DNA of 64,000 nt, taken from contig NC_046683.1 in NCBI RefSeq assembly GCF_009870125.1, positions 11,470,001 to 11,534,000 of the forward strand. Direction: 5' to 3'. Every line of letters begins with the position of its first letter. Position 1 is the stretch's first letter. The position numbers and the translations under genes are program-made. Source of the DNA: Drosophila pseudoobscura. Its lineage: Eukaryota > Arthropoda > Insecta > Diptera > Drosophilidae. Shown here piece after piece: positions 25,401 to 50,556 of the stretch. A model generated the notes under the pieces. The model had not been told where the DNA came from and searched no databases. It saw nothing but the letters and a program-made list of their open reading frames with translations.

Positions 25401-26950
25401 CTTTTGATCTTGACATTTGATGCCTTTTCCGAGCGCCTTTCCAGCGGTGGAGCAGTGATAACTTGAATTGGATTTTAGTTTTGGTTTTGGTTTTGTTTGT
25501 GTGATTTATTATGGTTACATCTAATTAAAACGGTTCTGCAGTGCAGCCACGAACATGGCCTGACGTAATGAAGCTAAATGTTCCGCACTATGGTCAATTG
25601 GTATTGACCATAAGACAAGGCATTGGCCATGTCTATGGGAAGTTTGAGCGAGCAAATGACGACCAGATGACGGCCCGTCGCCTGCTCTTGGTCTTGGTCT
25701 TGCTCTTGGTCTTGGTCTTTGGCATTCCTACTCCTCTCCTCATCGCGATGTGTGTGTCTGACTCCGTCTGCTCTTTTTTTTTGTAGCTCTTTTCAGCTGC
25801 TGCTGCTGGTTCAGCTGAAGAACAGAAGAAGTCAATTAAGCCAAACGTTAAAAGGCCACAAAAGATAAATGACAAATGACGTGTCTTAAACTGTGCGCAG
25901 AAACCATCTACTAAGTATATCCATACACAACATCCTCGGCCACAGCTACAGCTATAGCCTCTCATCCTCATGCTCAGCCATCAACAAGCATCCCATCACA
26001 TCGTATCGCATCGCAGTGCATCGCAGTGCATCGCCGTGCATCGCATCCATTGTGGCCATATAATTTCTAGCAAAGAAATATCGCACAACAAGTGCAAATG
26101 CAATTAGTCTCTGGCTTTATTTGTTTAAACGAATGCCGACGACTGCTCGGCACTGACTTTGCTGACATTCGTCATCATCACCGTTCGAAGCATCATTATC
26201 ATTGTAATTTTCTTGTTCTTCTTGGAACTTGTTGCAGTCGGAACAAGAGCAACAGCAACAGCAAGAGCAGCACCAGCGGGCACTGCAACCAGCCAACTGT
26301 CTGGTCAGTCTGTTTGTGGTAACATTTAGAAGCCTTATAATTGCTTAGCTGATTTTCGCTGTATTTGGCTTGTCCAGCCCATTAAGATGGTTGAAATGCC
26401 CGGCCATCTCCTCTCTGCAGCACATCATTTTACCTGGAACGTTCCCTGGCTGCGGCAGCGGTCGCGTTAGCGGCTGGGAACTCACCAAATCCCACCAAAA
26501 CCACTCGAACCAAACCATCCGTTCAATTGGATTCCAATCAATATACGATTTCGGTTTTGATATTCAAATCAGTGGCGCCGCCAGCCCGATGGCCAAATAT
26601 GGAAGCATTCAAATGCTGCACTGCCCACAAAAGTAGGCAGTGGTTTTTAAAATGTAAAATGTCGTATGCATGTAGCATACATGTACATTTCGTGTAGAAT
26701 TTCGCCTAAATCGATTCAATGTGCTGCTTTCACATAAAATTACAAAATTCGAATAAATATTGCATTCTTTTCCTCAGAATTTGGTTATATAAACAGCTAG
26801 AATGTGTACGCTCTGTTCCAATAGGACTGTATGTGAATATTGTGTATAATTTGCAGAGAGTTTGCAAAATACAATTAAATATTGTTTTAAATCAATATAA
26901 ATTCTCTAGACCTTGTAATCTTTGTAATGCACCAATCGTTCATGTTCTCA
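22401..26950. other. Non-coding DNA with G-quadruplex motifs, up to Ptp4E 3' end
   Basis: No supported gene. Two strong G-quadruplex patterns lie on the plus strand at 22869-22897 and 24610-24633. CAG/CAA tracts at 24040-24112, TG tracts near 24185-24246 and CATCGCAG repeats at 25995-26047 create the remaining open frames. Quieter AT-rich blocks at 23110-23180 (with TTATCAG), 23340-23600 (octamer at 23469-23476) and 26640-26940 could be regulatory or, for the last, lie just beyond the Ptp4E polyadenylation site. The Gly-Pro-Leu-rich 150-codon frame at 22856-23308 is judged spurious. Confidence 0.55.
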
Positions 26951-26959
26951 ATATATAAA

Positions 26960-28347
26960 TTTATTGATTTTCTGTGTGGGCGGGTGGGGAGGGGTGCGTT
27001 TGCACATTCGACAAAAAAAATACAATACAATAATTAAATAAATGTAAAGTTAAAATAAATGCTAAAAAGCTAGCTATTGCTGTTCCTGCTGCCTGCTTTC
27101 TGCTGGCCAAAACAGATCTGAGCGATCCCATATAGGGAATATGGATACCCACCATTTGGCCAGGACAAAAGCAGACCGGAAACTTTTGCTAGAGCTAAAC
27201 ATTTTTCTGACTAAATGCTGACTAAAGTCTAACGATAAAACGTATCTAAGCTACATAATAATTATAAACATTAAACACAATTGATCATGGTTCGGGGTCT
27301 TGGGGATAATACAAATAATACAAATAAGAATAGTAGTCGCACAACATAAATCGATGCTGATCAGAAGGGAGGACAGAGCTAATTTACAAATCTATACACA
27401 ATTCGGGGGACAAACTAGGGGACGGGTGGACGGGGGGGACTATAGGGGATAGGGGATAATAGTTACACCTGAAGCTTAAGGTTACGCTCTTGTGGTTTTT
27501 ATCTAGTTTTGGCGTCATTGAGCGGCGAGCACGATGGCAGACAGACATCTCTGACTTCTCCTCCAGCAACTCCGTATGCCGCTGTAGACAAATCACATCC
27601 AGCACATCACAGGCAGATTTTACGTACAAGTAGATATGTAAAAAAAAAATGCTAATACCTAATATCTAATAGCTACAACTACTAGTGTATATAATATATC
27701 GATGTGTGTGTGTGTGTGTGTGTGTATCCCATCCATTGATTCCCATTCGTTAGATGCCCGTCTCGGCGATTCCTTCGTCATCTGTAAGAGTTTCCAAGGG
27801 CAATATGTTATAAACTCACTTCAATGTTCATTTTCAGTTGAAAGATCAAAACACAATGCTAAGAGAGACATTCATTCCAACAATACACATAGGCAGAGTG
27901 GGACATTAACCGGAAGTTGCTGGTGCATAAATAATATACTTCTTGGTGCGTGTATCTGTGTGCGTGTGTGCAGGTGTGCGTGTGTGCGTGTGTGCGTGTG
28001 TTATATACAATTCTCGTGTGGACTGGCGTTTGTTAGAATTTTGTGTTGTGTTTTGGCGTTGCGTTGGTTTATTTTGTTTAGTCTTTGGCCAAAAGTTGAA
28101 GGCGTTATTGCGTAAGAAAAGCGTAAGTCCTAATCGAAATCTATATTTTGTTGTGTTGTTGGGTTTAGCAGCAACAGCAGGCAATTGTTGCTCTTGCTTG
28201 GTCTTGGGTCTTGGGTCTTTGGTCGTGTGGTTCTGCTTGCTTTGTTGTGTGTGTTCGTGGGTAGGATAGTGTTGTGTGTGTGTGCGTGTGTGTGTGGGTG
28301 TGTGGGTGGGTGGGGTACAAACCTAAAAGCGGACCTTTCTCTTATCA
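26960..28347 (-). other. Ptp4E: Ptp4E 3' untranslated region
   Basis: This stretch follows the Ptp4E stop codon on the minus strand and contains no other gene. A minus-strand AATAAA (plus-strand TTTATT at 26960-26965) is a candidate polyadenylation signal, which would give a 3' UTR of about 1.4 kb. It holds a TG microsatellite at 27703-27725 and further GT-rich tracts at 27955-28000 and 28270-28315. Without transcript data the exact 3' end is a guess. Confidence 0.5.
27703..27725. repeat. TG microsatellite in Ptp4E 3' UTR
   Basis: Uninterrupted TG dinucleotides; in the mRNA (minus strand) this reads as CA repeats. Confidence 0.85.
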
Positions 28348-42140
<13,793 letters not shown>

Positions 42141-43998
42141 GTGTGGATGCGCCAGCGACGGCTGTATCTGTGTGAGTTGCTGTCGCAGCCGTCGTCGTCC
42201 ATGTGTGTGCTGTTCTGCCTCTGCTGGTGCTTCTTCTTGTTGTTGTGGCTGCGACTGCGGCTGTTGCGCTGCGCAGTCCATATTTCAAGTACAGTAAAAC
42301 CCGGAGATGTGCGCGATTTTGCTGTTTCTTTTGCTATTTTCTGTTATAACATCGTTTGTCATTTGTCCGGATGGCTTTTCCCAGCATCTGTGTGTACTCT
42401 ATATATGCATGTACATATGTATGTATGTATGGAAATGCACTCAACCGGTCATTACTTAATTAATATTGCACTTGTTTTCAATGGGGTAGAGCTGCAAGGG
42501 AGAATCGAGAAGTGAAGGGGAAAACGTAACGATAGTAATTTTTTAATTCGATTTTTGATTTTCGTTTATGGGCAAACAAATCTGTAACGTTACTGTCCCA
42601 TTCTCTCTTACACACACAAACACTAAGTTAAACACTAACACACTAGAGCAAGCGAAAGCGCTGCGATGTCGCGACGCACCGTCGCTCTGCAGGTGGAAAC
42701 CAAAACCAAAACCAAAACCAAGCCTCCGTCGTAGTCGCAGCGGCTGCCGCTGCATTTAATAGATCAAGACAAACAGAGGAAGGGAGAGAGAGAGAGAAGT
42801 AAACCACATACAAGTGCGTATGCATTGGTATGTGTGGGTTTGAAAAGAAAAAAAAAGGCAAAGGCATAGACAAGTCCATGGTGTATTGATATCAGGTGAC
42901 GCCTTTGAGCCGCATATTTGATAAGACTCATTCTCTCTATTTGCAGGTGACTTTTGCCAGAGCACGCTATTTCCATTCCTCACCTTATATAAGTTACAAC
43001 TTGGACAAGTCAATGCAGGTCGACTGCATTGCACACAGACACATACATATGTAGTTGTATAAGTACGTGCGCGTCTGGCTATGTACGCGCATGTAACGGC
43101 GCTTTACTACAACTACAGTAATCAGTCGCTCAAAGGAACACACAAAAAATTCAACGGATAAAATAACCGAGGCATATCCCGACACATACATATTTTGCAT
43201 TAGCGAATCCTCACTGTGCCATAATTGATGTGGCTTTACTGCACTTCTCTTCAATACATTAACGAAGCTTCACTGTAATATTAGTGTTGCTGCTGCGGCT
43301 GCTACAACTGTTCCTGCACTGCTCTGCTGCATTACGAAATATCAGCAATTACCCGACAATTGTGGCTGCTGCTGCTGCTCCTTTTTCCATTTACTCATTT
43401 ACACTTTTTGTGCGGGGCTGTTGCCCTCTTCTCCCTCTTCTTCACAATAGCACCCCCATTTCTTTGAATGGTTAATAATAATTACATTCAATGCTAATTG
43501 CACGCATTTACTCCCCGCAGCAACAACTGTGGCGGCCCTTTCCTCTCGCCCACTCTCTCACTCTCTTCACGCACACATACACACACACGAGTGCACACCA
43601 GAGACAACAAAATGCGACGGCGACGGCGCAGCGGCGACGTCATCTTCTGCCCACAAACAAAAAACTATTAAAACTTCACTAGGCATTGTTGCTGCTTCTG
43701 CTGTTGATGCATCAATTAAATAAACTAGTCACGTTTCGTTTTTAATGCTTTTAGTACAAAATGGTATATCTTTCAGCTGGTTTTTCGGACGATATACCTG
43801 CCACAAATCCCGCCCAACGTCTGCGGACTGGCAGAGACGACGACAACGGTGGCGGCGGCCGCACAAACAGTAAATCCAAATAAACAACAACGATCGCGTA
43901 CTAATTCATGCGCGTCTTAAACACTAGCTTAAAAAAAATCCACACACAAACAAAAAAAACGAAACGATCAGTCGAATATTTACCACAAACTTGTTACT
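42141..43998 (-). other. Ptp4E 5' region (upstream leader and putative promoter)
   Basis: Upstream of the signal-peptide exon on the minus strand the frame stays open to an ATG at 42281 and is Gln/Ala/Thr-rich, as expected of a CAG-rich fly leader. AAAACC repeats are at 42696-42721, CA/GT tracts lie near 42600 and 43565-43590, and CTG tracts near 43280-43380. The transcription start is probably in this interval, but I could not fix a TATA box or initiator. Confidence 0.45.
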
Positions 43999-45400
43999 AG
44001 AGGTGGAGAACTGTCGATGGCACTATCGACACTATCGATGGTAAGGCACTATCGCGCTACTAAACTATCGATGGTTCAATGTTTCGATAGTGGGCGATAG
44101 TGGTCGATAGTATGGTTTACCCATCATTAAAGAAATTTGTGCGCATTTATTCAAAAGAAAGAAATGGATCGCTTCTTTCAAAAAGGTAATACACTTCGCA
44201 AGCAATTAGAAAGTATTTTTACGACATTTTTGACTAAGAAAAATAAAATTTTGGGTTGTATGGAAGTATTTCCAAAGGTCTAATGAAAGGAAATTCGCCA
44301 AGTGCCTAAATTGGAACAAGGAGTATAAGACCAGTGGAAACACTTCAAACTTGCATGACCACCTAGCTAGGTTACACCCGAATTTGAGGAGCCATACTCC
44401 CGATTCCGGCATACCAGCTGCAGATGCTTGTACTGACAGCGAAAACATTGTATCTACAAGCAGCAGTTGCAGATCGAGTATGCGGTCAATGGACTCGTAT
44501 TTTAAAAGAGTTGTTGTTTATGAGATGGTTGCAAAAGATGTGCAGCCCTTTAGTATCGTTGAGAACGAAGGCTTTGTCAAATATTCTCACGTTATGGATC
44601 CACGATACAAACTTCCCAGCCGGACACATTTGAGAGACGTCATGATGGCCAATCTCTTTAAAGGAACTTCGGCGAAATTGTCAACGATTTTGGAGGAGAT
44701 TTCTAACATTGCTATTACATACGACTTGTGGACATCAAGTGCCAACTCGAGCTTGTTAACCGTCACGGGCCATTTCGTGCATGAATATGAAATCAAAACC
44801 GCATCGTTAGTTACAAGGAAACAGAAAGATGCAACCAAAATCTTTCACCACAGTTAAAAACTGAAGTAGGGGAAAATATGAAAAATGCTTTATTGGAGTC
44901 GATCAAAAAACGCCTATCTACATATGAGCAACGGACTGTAATTATGATGGCCACGATATTAGATCTGCGCTTCAAGAAAGATGGATTTCAGCTAAACTCA
45001 AATGCTGAACAAGCTTCAGTCTTTCGGAAAGGGTTTTTAGCAAGGCAGGGCACATTGTCTCTGATAGACGAACACGCCTCAAGGAAGAAAAATGTAAACG
45101 TTCTGCTGTTTTTGAATAAAAATCTTTGGTTACAATAGAAATCATACAACAGAATCCAAGAAATACAAAAATTTAAATATAAATTGACAAAACAAATATA
45201 TGAACAATGTACAGAGTTTTTTATTTTTTATTATTTTTAGCTTCTAGTTGGACCGCATACTGCATTTAGAATTGTAATAATGCTTTTAGCATCGAGTTAA
45301 CCGTCTTTTTACACTTTTAAAAACACTCATTTGTATTACGACTATCGACCACTATCGATGGTACTATCGACCAATATCGATGGTTTTTAATCCTTGCTTT
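43999..45400 (+). mobile_element. Decayed hAT-superfamily DNA transposon
   Basis: A hAT element is recognised from its BED-finger transposase remnant and from subterminal repeats. The left end begins TAGAGGTGGAGAACTG, which resembles hAT terminal inverted repeats (CAGAGGTGG type). Both ends carry arrays of ACTATCGATGG and ACTATCGACC: 44018-44117 on the left and 45340-45382 on the right. I could not find the matching right terminal repeat or a clean eight-base target duplication, so the right end is probably truncated and its coordinate is approximate. The element lies in the spacer between the divergent Ptp4E and SINHCAF genes. Confidence 0.75.
44164..45138 (+). pseudogene. hAT transposase remnant (BED finger, frame-broken)
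   Basis: An ATG at 44164 opens with MDRFFQK, followed by a possible intron (GTAATA after 44184). Coding similarity resumes near 44298 with a BED-type zinc finger ending in HDHLARLHP. The segment at 44351-44857 has the hAT block DPRYKLPSR and, in TYDLWTS, the first catalytic aspartate. The frame stops at 44855-44857. A second piece in another frame, 44878-45138, contains MATILDLRFKKDGF, the hAT segment that lies well downstream in intact enzymes. The catalytic middle and the C-terminal dimerisation block are therefore missing. The second cysteine of the finger appears to be replaced by Trp (CLNW). This is a dead copy that could not transpose by itself. Confidence 0.8.
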
Positions 45401-46211
45401 TATTGTATTTATTGTAAAAAAAGGTTTAAACGAAAAAGTTCAACAGAAAAAGAGTCGCTATGTTGCGTGTAGGCCTTTGAATACCCTATTTTGTTAATTT
45501 TATATGAAAGTATAAATATTGATTGTTTTTGCCTGGGTGACAAATGTATTCACAATTCTATAACATCCATTTCCCCCAGGGTATGCATAATTTTGCTCAA
45601 TTCGCGCAATGTTGTGGAACAATGCTGCTCGATTTCACGGCACATGAGTCTGGCCCATACAAATTGAATGTTGCCAGCAACATAGGACGTAAGAAAACGT
45701 AAGTGAGTATGGATGCGACAAATATACGATCTCACCCTAAAAAATACCGAATATTTTAAATACTTCTTTTTATAGGATCCTCTCTAAAAAAAGGTTTTAG
45801 CAAACGTATGGGAACAGAAGAAAAACGTTCCTATTGCTATGGGTCATTTATATACCCTTTTTCTTTTGATAATGTCAAAGTTTTGTTTTCGAAGCTGCAT
45901 TAAAATTTAACTATTAATGACGTTTTCTTGGATAGAAATCGTTTTAACCTATTCATGCATATGTATCGATCTCGACAAATATTCTTGGTCCCTGTAAAAA
46001 TATCCCTTGGTCCATCCAACTTTTTCAGCTACCACCACAATTCACTAAAAAGTTAAAAAAAAAAAATCTAAAAACAAAATCGAACCTCGGGTCAATTGCT
46101 ATTTTCAAAATAAATGTATGTACGCGCTTCGTTCCGCTTATCGCACAAGGATATCGACATATCGACCTGTGCATATCGATGAAACAAGCAAGTAAAATCA
46201 AAATTTGACAA
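45401..46211. other. Intergenic DNA, partly promoter-like
   Basis: This holds a small minus-strand open frame (listed separately), an exact motif-6 match on the minus strand at 45740-45751, and a group of ATCGAC/ATCGAT cores at 46150-46185. Remaining DNA is AT-rich without recognisable genes. Confidence 0.5.
45550..45735 (-). CDS. Small hypothetical open frame, possible gene fragment
   Basis: A minus-strand frame of up to 61 codons ends with a TGA at 45550-45552. It opens without an ATG (first codon in frame GTG); the first in-frame ATG leaves only about 31 codons. The predicted product is amphipathic and helix-prone, with segments such as REIEQHCSTTLRELSKIMHT. An exact match to fly core-promoter motif 6 (TTCGGTATTTTT on this strand) lies at 45740-45751, just upstream. 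I do not recognise the family. It may be a short gene, an exon with an unseen partner, or chance. Confidence 0.2.
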   Translation of the reverse strand: MRSYICRIHTHLRFLTSYVAGNIQFVWARLMCREIEQHCSTTLRELSKIMHTLGEMDVIEL

Positions 46212-46606
46212 CCCTAGCCGGCGCAGCCGGCATACATTATTTACGGTATATATACTTTTCGGTATATTTCGACATCGAAATTGTGTTGAAGCACTAACAG
46301 AAAATACGTAATTTTTTTAAAATGAGGCGGAATGTGTCGCTCATAGTGATTCGTAATTTGGAATGGTCTATGAAGAAGGGTATAGATAAATTGAAAGGCT
46401 GGTACGAACCCTAGCCGGCGCAGCCGGCCTACACTATTTACGGTATATATACTTTTCGGTATATTTCGACGTCGAAATTGTGTTGAAGCACTAACAGAAT
46501 TTACGAAATTTTTTGAAAATGAAGCGGAATGTGTCGCTCATAGTGATTCGTAATTTGGAATGGTCTATGAAGAAGGGTATAGATAAATTTAAAGGCTGGT
46601 ACGAAC
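46212..46606 (+). repeat. 197-bp tandem duplication with motif 6
   Basis: Two head-to-tail units, 46212-46408 and 46409-46606, are about 95% identical. Each starts with CTAGCCGGCGCAGCCGGC (a GCCGGC hairpin), then has TTTACGGTATATATAC, an exact match to the Drosophila core-promoter motif 6 (KTYRGTATWTTT) at 46258-46269 and 46455-46466, and a 30-codon open frame (46322-46414 and 46519-46611). It could be a duplicated promoter of a small gene, or two copies of an unnamed repeat. The four differences inside the open frame all change amino acids, which argues against a constrained protein. Confidence 0.85.
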
Positions 46607-46925
46607 TTTAGCTCGGTGGGGAGAAAAAGTCGGCTTTTTGTCTTCAAGGTATATTAGGCGAAAGGAGTGGATTATACTTGGCCTGAGCTGCATTTTCTGC
46701 ACCGTTTTGCCTGTGTTCCATACCCACTTTTTCCTCCCATTATGTAGCAAATATGTAGTTAGCGTGGAATAGTGGAAATTGTTTTTTACCGGTTTTGCAT
46801 AAACCATATTTTATAAACAATCCAGTTACCAATCTTTAATAATCGGATAAATTTATGAGTTCAGAGCTAAGAGTTTTAGCTAGCCTAGCTAGTAATATTC
46901 AACCGAATATCAAAAACAAGGACAA

Positions 46926-47040
46926 TAATTCGACAGTATATTTATGGTATATTTTGAAATTTGTGACTTAGTTTCGGTATATTTCTGAGGGTCAGACCGT
47001 ATATTTTATCCGGATTTCAGCAGTCACACAGAATGGGGGT
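46926..47040 (+). promoter_or_regulatory. Motif-6 cluster, probable SINHCAF promoter
   Basis: This contains GGTATATTTT near 46947, an exact KTYRGTATWTTT match at 46973-46984, and CCGTATATTTTA near 46998, followed by CAGTCACACAGAATG, a degenerate resemblance to the GGTCACACT motif 1. Motif 6 plus motif 1 pairs mark TATA-less housekeeping promoters in flies. It lies directly upstream of the non-coding exon that ends in a strong splice donor at 47203. Confidence 0.5.
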
Positions 47041-47044
47041 TGTG

Positions 47045-47203
47045 TTTACAAAAATTACAAATACATTTGCAATTCTTGAATGATCAAAACCGAAATTCAA
47101 GTTTTTCATATACATCACACGTTAATCAAATCAAAAGGTGCATAAAGAAAACAAGAGCAGCTCTCCCAGATCCAGATTCAGGCTGCGACAAGAGAATAAG
47201 CAG
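47045..47203 (+). other. Probable non-coding first exon of SINHCAF homologue
   Basis: The sequence ends AATAAGCAG followed by GTAAGTG, a near-perfect splice donor at 47204. No long frame begins here. A matching acceptor (CTCTTGTTTAG) ends at 50556, giving an intron of about 3.35 kb and a second 5' UTR portion at 50557-50953. The 5' limit is estimated from the promoter motifs. Confidence 0.5.
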
Positions 47204-48555
47204 GTAAGTGCAAATTTAGTATACTCAGCCACACAACATGCATATGCATACGCACTACCCAAAAATAATGCAGAATATTGTGCCGTTTATTTGTGTGCGT
47301 GTGTGAAAACAATCTTGGTCTTGTGTGCTACGATTTGAGCAACAAATTGATTGTTTCTGTTGACCTTCACTTGGCTATAATCAAATGTATCTGCTGCCGC
47401 CTGCCTCTTGAACTCTTCCAATGGCAATGTGAGGCGGCCTCGAGCCAAAAAACAATTTCGTTAGCGATTGTAATTGTGCGGAAATGCGAGCGAAAGGGTC
47501 GAAAAAAGTGGCACAAAGCATTTTCCGTTGTCTATTCTTCGTTTTACTTTTGCGCGCGCTTTCTCTGCAAAACAGACCAACACAAGCGTGCACTCGCTCG
47601 CTCACACATACATACGCACAGAGGAGAGCGCAGTGTAATCTATTACTTAACAGTGCCCGTCTCTCTCCTTGTTTCTTGCTTGCACCCACCTGCGTGTGTG
47701 TGTGTCCGAACAACCTACTTCCAATTACGCTGCTGCCCCCCTACCCACCCCTCCTGCTCCATTCTAGCAAATAGTTTTTCAAGACATTGGCAAATATAAA
47801 AAAACCCGAGTTAACATATTTACTTTCTTTTTTCCTTTATTTAATTTCGGTTCATTTTCATTTTGTGTATTACGCTATCACTCCATTTACCGGTGCAAAT
47901 GCTTCTTTGTGTGCATGTATGGATGTGTTATAACTGTTAAATAGCCCGCCCCAACAACCTGTTTCAGGCTGCCGCCGATGCTGTTGTTTTCACATTCTTA
48001 TGAGATTATTCCAATAAGACTACCTCTCGAGTTGTCTTTCACTTTCTGCCGGCGGAGAGGCCTAAAAAACAACGTAGGAAAGTTGATTTTCGTGCGTACA
48101 ACACAAACGCGTTGACCTTGTTTGCCAGCACTCTGAACATGTGTATGTCATACATACATATGTATGTATACGCTTTCGAGTGCGTGAAATACAATAAACA
48201 AAACTTCTTTCAAGCATTTGCTTCTCTCTCTTTCCCTCTCACCACCCGCCCCCACAATGTTCTCTTGCAAGAGTCCCGTCCGCCGCTCAATTACTGATCT
48301 ACACGTTCAACTTCGCACAAGTACAGTTTTATATTCGCAATGCCCAAAGCCGAGTACTCTACCAATACATGCGCACTCAAGCAAGTCGCTGTGCCTGTTC
48401 TCTTATGTATTTGCGTCTTGCATTTTGTTTTGATTTTAATTTTGCGGCCACTTGCTGGCATCCCAGCGCCAGGCGGGCAGCGACGACCTAGATTTTGGCC
48501 TCCTTTTTTGTTGGATTTCGGTTGTGCGTGTGCCCCAACAGGCACGTAGCACATC

Positions 48556-48596
<41 letters not shown>

Positions 48597-50556
48597 TTTT
48601 CGGCCACTTTCGCCCCAACGTACAATAGCAACAAGAATGCGGTGCATATTCGCAGCAACAGTAAAGTGGTTACATCGACCGCAGCTGTCTGAGCGGCCAC
48701 AGCGTTGCCACCAATTCTACTTACATACATATACATACCTATTCGACATATGCTGACAGATGCTGTATCTGTGTGTATACGTCTTGTTTGTCACGTATGA
48801 CAATACCACTGTGCCCCAGCGTAGGTGTTGCAAGGGGGCCTATTATTAAATTGGGGGGAAAAGGCGTCATAATATCATACACCACACTCAAATTCTCATA
48901 TATGTATACGTGCATGCAGCTGCGCTGCGGTTATTGCTTTATCAGCTCTGCTCGTATGTATTGTGCACGTTTCGCCTTTATCGGAACAATGCAAAGCCGC
49001 AAAATAAAACAATGAAAACGAAAGCAATGGCTGGCCCAGAACCAGAACCAGAACTCGGGGAGAACGACAACAGCAGCGCAGCCGAACAAATGAACGACAA
49101 ATTTCTCAATTAACATTTCGAATTTGTCAGGTGGCAACTCTGTTTACGCCTCCCGCCGAACAGTGAATGTTATGCAAATTGTTGTTTCTACTGCTCTCCC
49201 GCTTCGGCTCTCTCTCTGTATCTCTTTCTGACCGGTGCTGTCATGCTCTATCTGTATCTGTTGTATCGCTGTAAATACAACCGGAATTTTTGCTACGCGC
49301 ATTCTCACGTACACACGACCACGCACTCCACATGAGTGGAAGGGAGACGGAGGGAGACACGGCTCAGCTGCTCGCTTGCGTTATCACTGCATTCGCTTTG
49401 CGCTGCCCAATCTCTCACTCGCACACACATCTTCATCACTTTGCCTTTGTGTTTCTTGCGTGCAGACGCGTTTTACCCGGAGCTCTTACCGCCGCGTATA
49501 TTTTGCACTGTCCCTGGATACTATTACTAATTCCCAGCAAATCGAAGAGTACTAAAGGGTTTTTTTGTGAAAAAAAAATAAGTGTCGCCGCATTTAGCAG
49601 AAAAACGATCAGTTTTAGTCAGGTAAATAGTTTTTTCGTCGACAGTGAGTACGGGGTCAAGCACATAGGTAGTGACGGGGGCAGGAAGATGAGTGTTAAT
49701 AATAGCAACAAGAAAATGTTTGGAAACCTGTTAATGCATTTTCACCTTCCAAAAACACACACATACAAATATTCATGGCATGTAAGCAATGAAAAAAATG
49801 CTCAACCTATGCACGCACACAAATGCTTAGCCGGTGCACACACACACACGTAGATAGACGCTCACGCACTTTTGTGTCCAAACGAAAATCAGTTTTTCCA
49901 AAAACAACATCAATGGCCGTGGAGAAGGAGGAAGAAGGCTGGCCCAGCAGCCAGCCGTATCAAAAGTCACGTCACTCGCTGCGAGTGCAGCGAGAGAGCG
50001 CGCTTTAAATTCACTGTATTAGTGTGTGTCCCTTTTTTTTGCGCTGTGCTTTGTTTATGCGGCGCGCGTCCCCAAAAACTTGCACTCACACGTACAGAAG
50101 TGGTATTGCCAGGCAACAAAAAATTGCGCTTCAGTATATATGTATACATAATATGTATTACATATGTCTATTCGTGTGTGTGTTCGTCAGCGTGTGTATA
50201 TGAGCGCGCGCGTGGCTTAGCTATGTATCTCACCCGCTTACTCCCATTGATCTTATTGCTGTTGAAAACATGTTTGCTAAATTTAATTAACACTGCCTCA
50301 AAAATATACTACTTATTGAATGTGTTGATAAGACATTTAATCATTTCGTGTGGAAACCGGTTGTCGAAACGGAAGCATTGTAAAAAGATTTCTCGATTGG
50401 CGTGAATTTCATTTTGAATTGGAATTGCAGTTTATGCTGTAATAAAGCGACGCAGGCCGAGCCGAGCAAAGCAGCGTTGCCAGCTGTCAACACTGCAGTG
50501 TGATCATATGTTTAACCGTTTCTAACTCGAAATTTCTTCTTAACTCTCTTGTTTAG
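47204..50556 (+). other. Putative large 5' UTR intron of SINHCAF homologue
   Basis: No coding exon is seen. It contains CA/GT microsatellites, the longest at 48560-48593, many CTCTCT and CACACA tracts, and an ATGCAAAT octamer near 49173. An alternative donor-like TCAG/GTAAATAG at about 49622 could mark another leader exon. Open frames here (for example 49872-50405) are low-complexity and have no recognisable domain. Confidence 0.45.
48560..48593. repeat. CA microsatellite
   Basis: Seventeen AC dinucleotides without interruption. Confidence 0.9.

Noticed and set aside
49872..50405. 177-codon plus-strand open frame upstream of SINHCAF
   Set aside because: Low-complexity, no domain, lies in a likely leader intron, and overlaps other frames.
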